A model generated the notes under the pieces. That model was not told where the DNA came from, made no database searches, and worked only from the letters and a program-made list of their open reading frames with translations. 59,677 nucleotides of DNA from Butyrivibrio sp. (lineage in GTDB: Bacteria; Bacillota; Clostridia; Lachnospirales; Lachnospiraceae): NCBI GenBank assembly GCA_024692165.1, contig JAILMY010000149.1, positions 1 through 59,677 of the forward strand, given 5' to 3'. Shown here in pieces: positions 59,578-59,677 of this stretch. Made by a program: the position numbers and the translations under genes. Position 1 is the stretch's first letter. Every line of letters starts with the position of its first letter.

Positions 59578-59677
59578 ATAAAATAGCGCACTGTTCTTTG
59601 ATCATACCAATGAAATCCTCAACCTTCATGGCTCCAAGGTCCTGTTTTCCCTCTTCACCATCACGGGCTCTTACGGA
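59576..59677 (-). CDS. thrS: C-terminal end of threonyl-tRNA synthetase (partial, runs off window)
   Basis: Minus strand frame translates SVRARDGEEGKQDLGAMKVEDFIGMIKEQCAIL*, matching the ThrRS anticodon-binding domain tail (VR-R...LGAM-V-EFI--I). Confidence 0.82.
   Translation of the reverse strand, partial: SVRARDGEEGKQDLGAMKVEDFIGMIKEQCAIL

Noticed and set aside
1-59677. CRISPR array, prophage, transposon or integron
   Set aside because: No regularly spaced direct repeats with unique spacers, no integrase/transposase/phage structural genes; tandem repeats are coding.

Overview
This 59.7-kb window is a gene-dense, moderately AT-rich bacterial chromosome segment. It most resembles a xylan-degrading Lachnospiraceae (Butyrivibrio/Pseudobutyrivibrio-like); that is inference from the glgC/glgD pair, GH120 xylosidase, Rho with an N-terminal insertion and abundant GGDEF/EAL proteins. 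No rRNA, tRNA, CRISPR array, transposase or prophage was recognised. Recognisable blocks: (i) the 3' part of a giant Ala/Glu/Lys coiled-coil surface protein, open to the left edge; (ii) ABC-F ATPase, CPBP protease, AzgA/PbuG-type purine permease, HflK/HflC-like SPFH pair, Rho, then an SPFH-triple-zinc-ribbon/membrane protein/zinc-ribbon trio running into a UPF0397 ECF transporter; (iii) PilZ protein, YggS, diguanylate cyclase; (iv) a tight four-gene cassette of GH120 beta-xylosidase with an unrecognised C-terminal domain, condensation-like acyltransferase, zinc-ribbon membrane protein and pectinacetylesterase-like hydrolase; (v) a carboxylesterase/beta-lactamase-fold fusion and a FIST-GGDEF protein; (vi) phosphoglucomutase, two MCPs, glgC/glgD; (vii) a signalling operon with EAL-HDOD, 7TM-pseudoGGDEF-pseudoEAL-HK-REC-HPt, pseudoREC-REC, 7TM-pseudoGGDEF-pseudoEAL and an Sfp-type PPTase; (viii) ABC-F, YneA-like TM-LysM, YjjG-like HAD and the hidden 3' end of thrS. 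Most interesting candidates: the GH120/acyltransferase/esterase cassette, the degenerate c-di-GMP-fold phosphorelay operon ending in a PPTase, two unlisted small ORFs (one with an 18-bp perfect palindrome over its predicted promoter), a 12-bp iterated array upstream of the YneA-like gene, and a GC-rich multi-hairpin element next to thrS.
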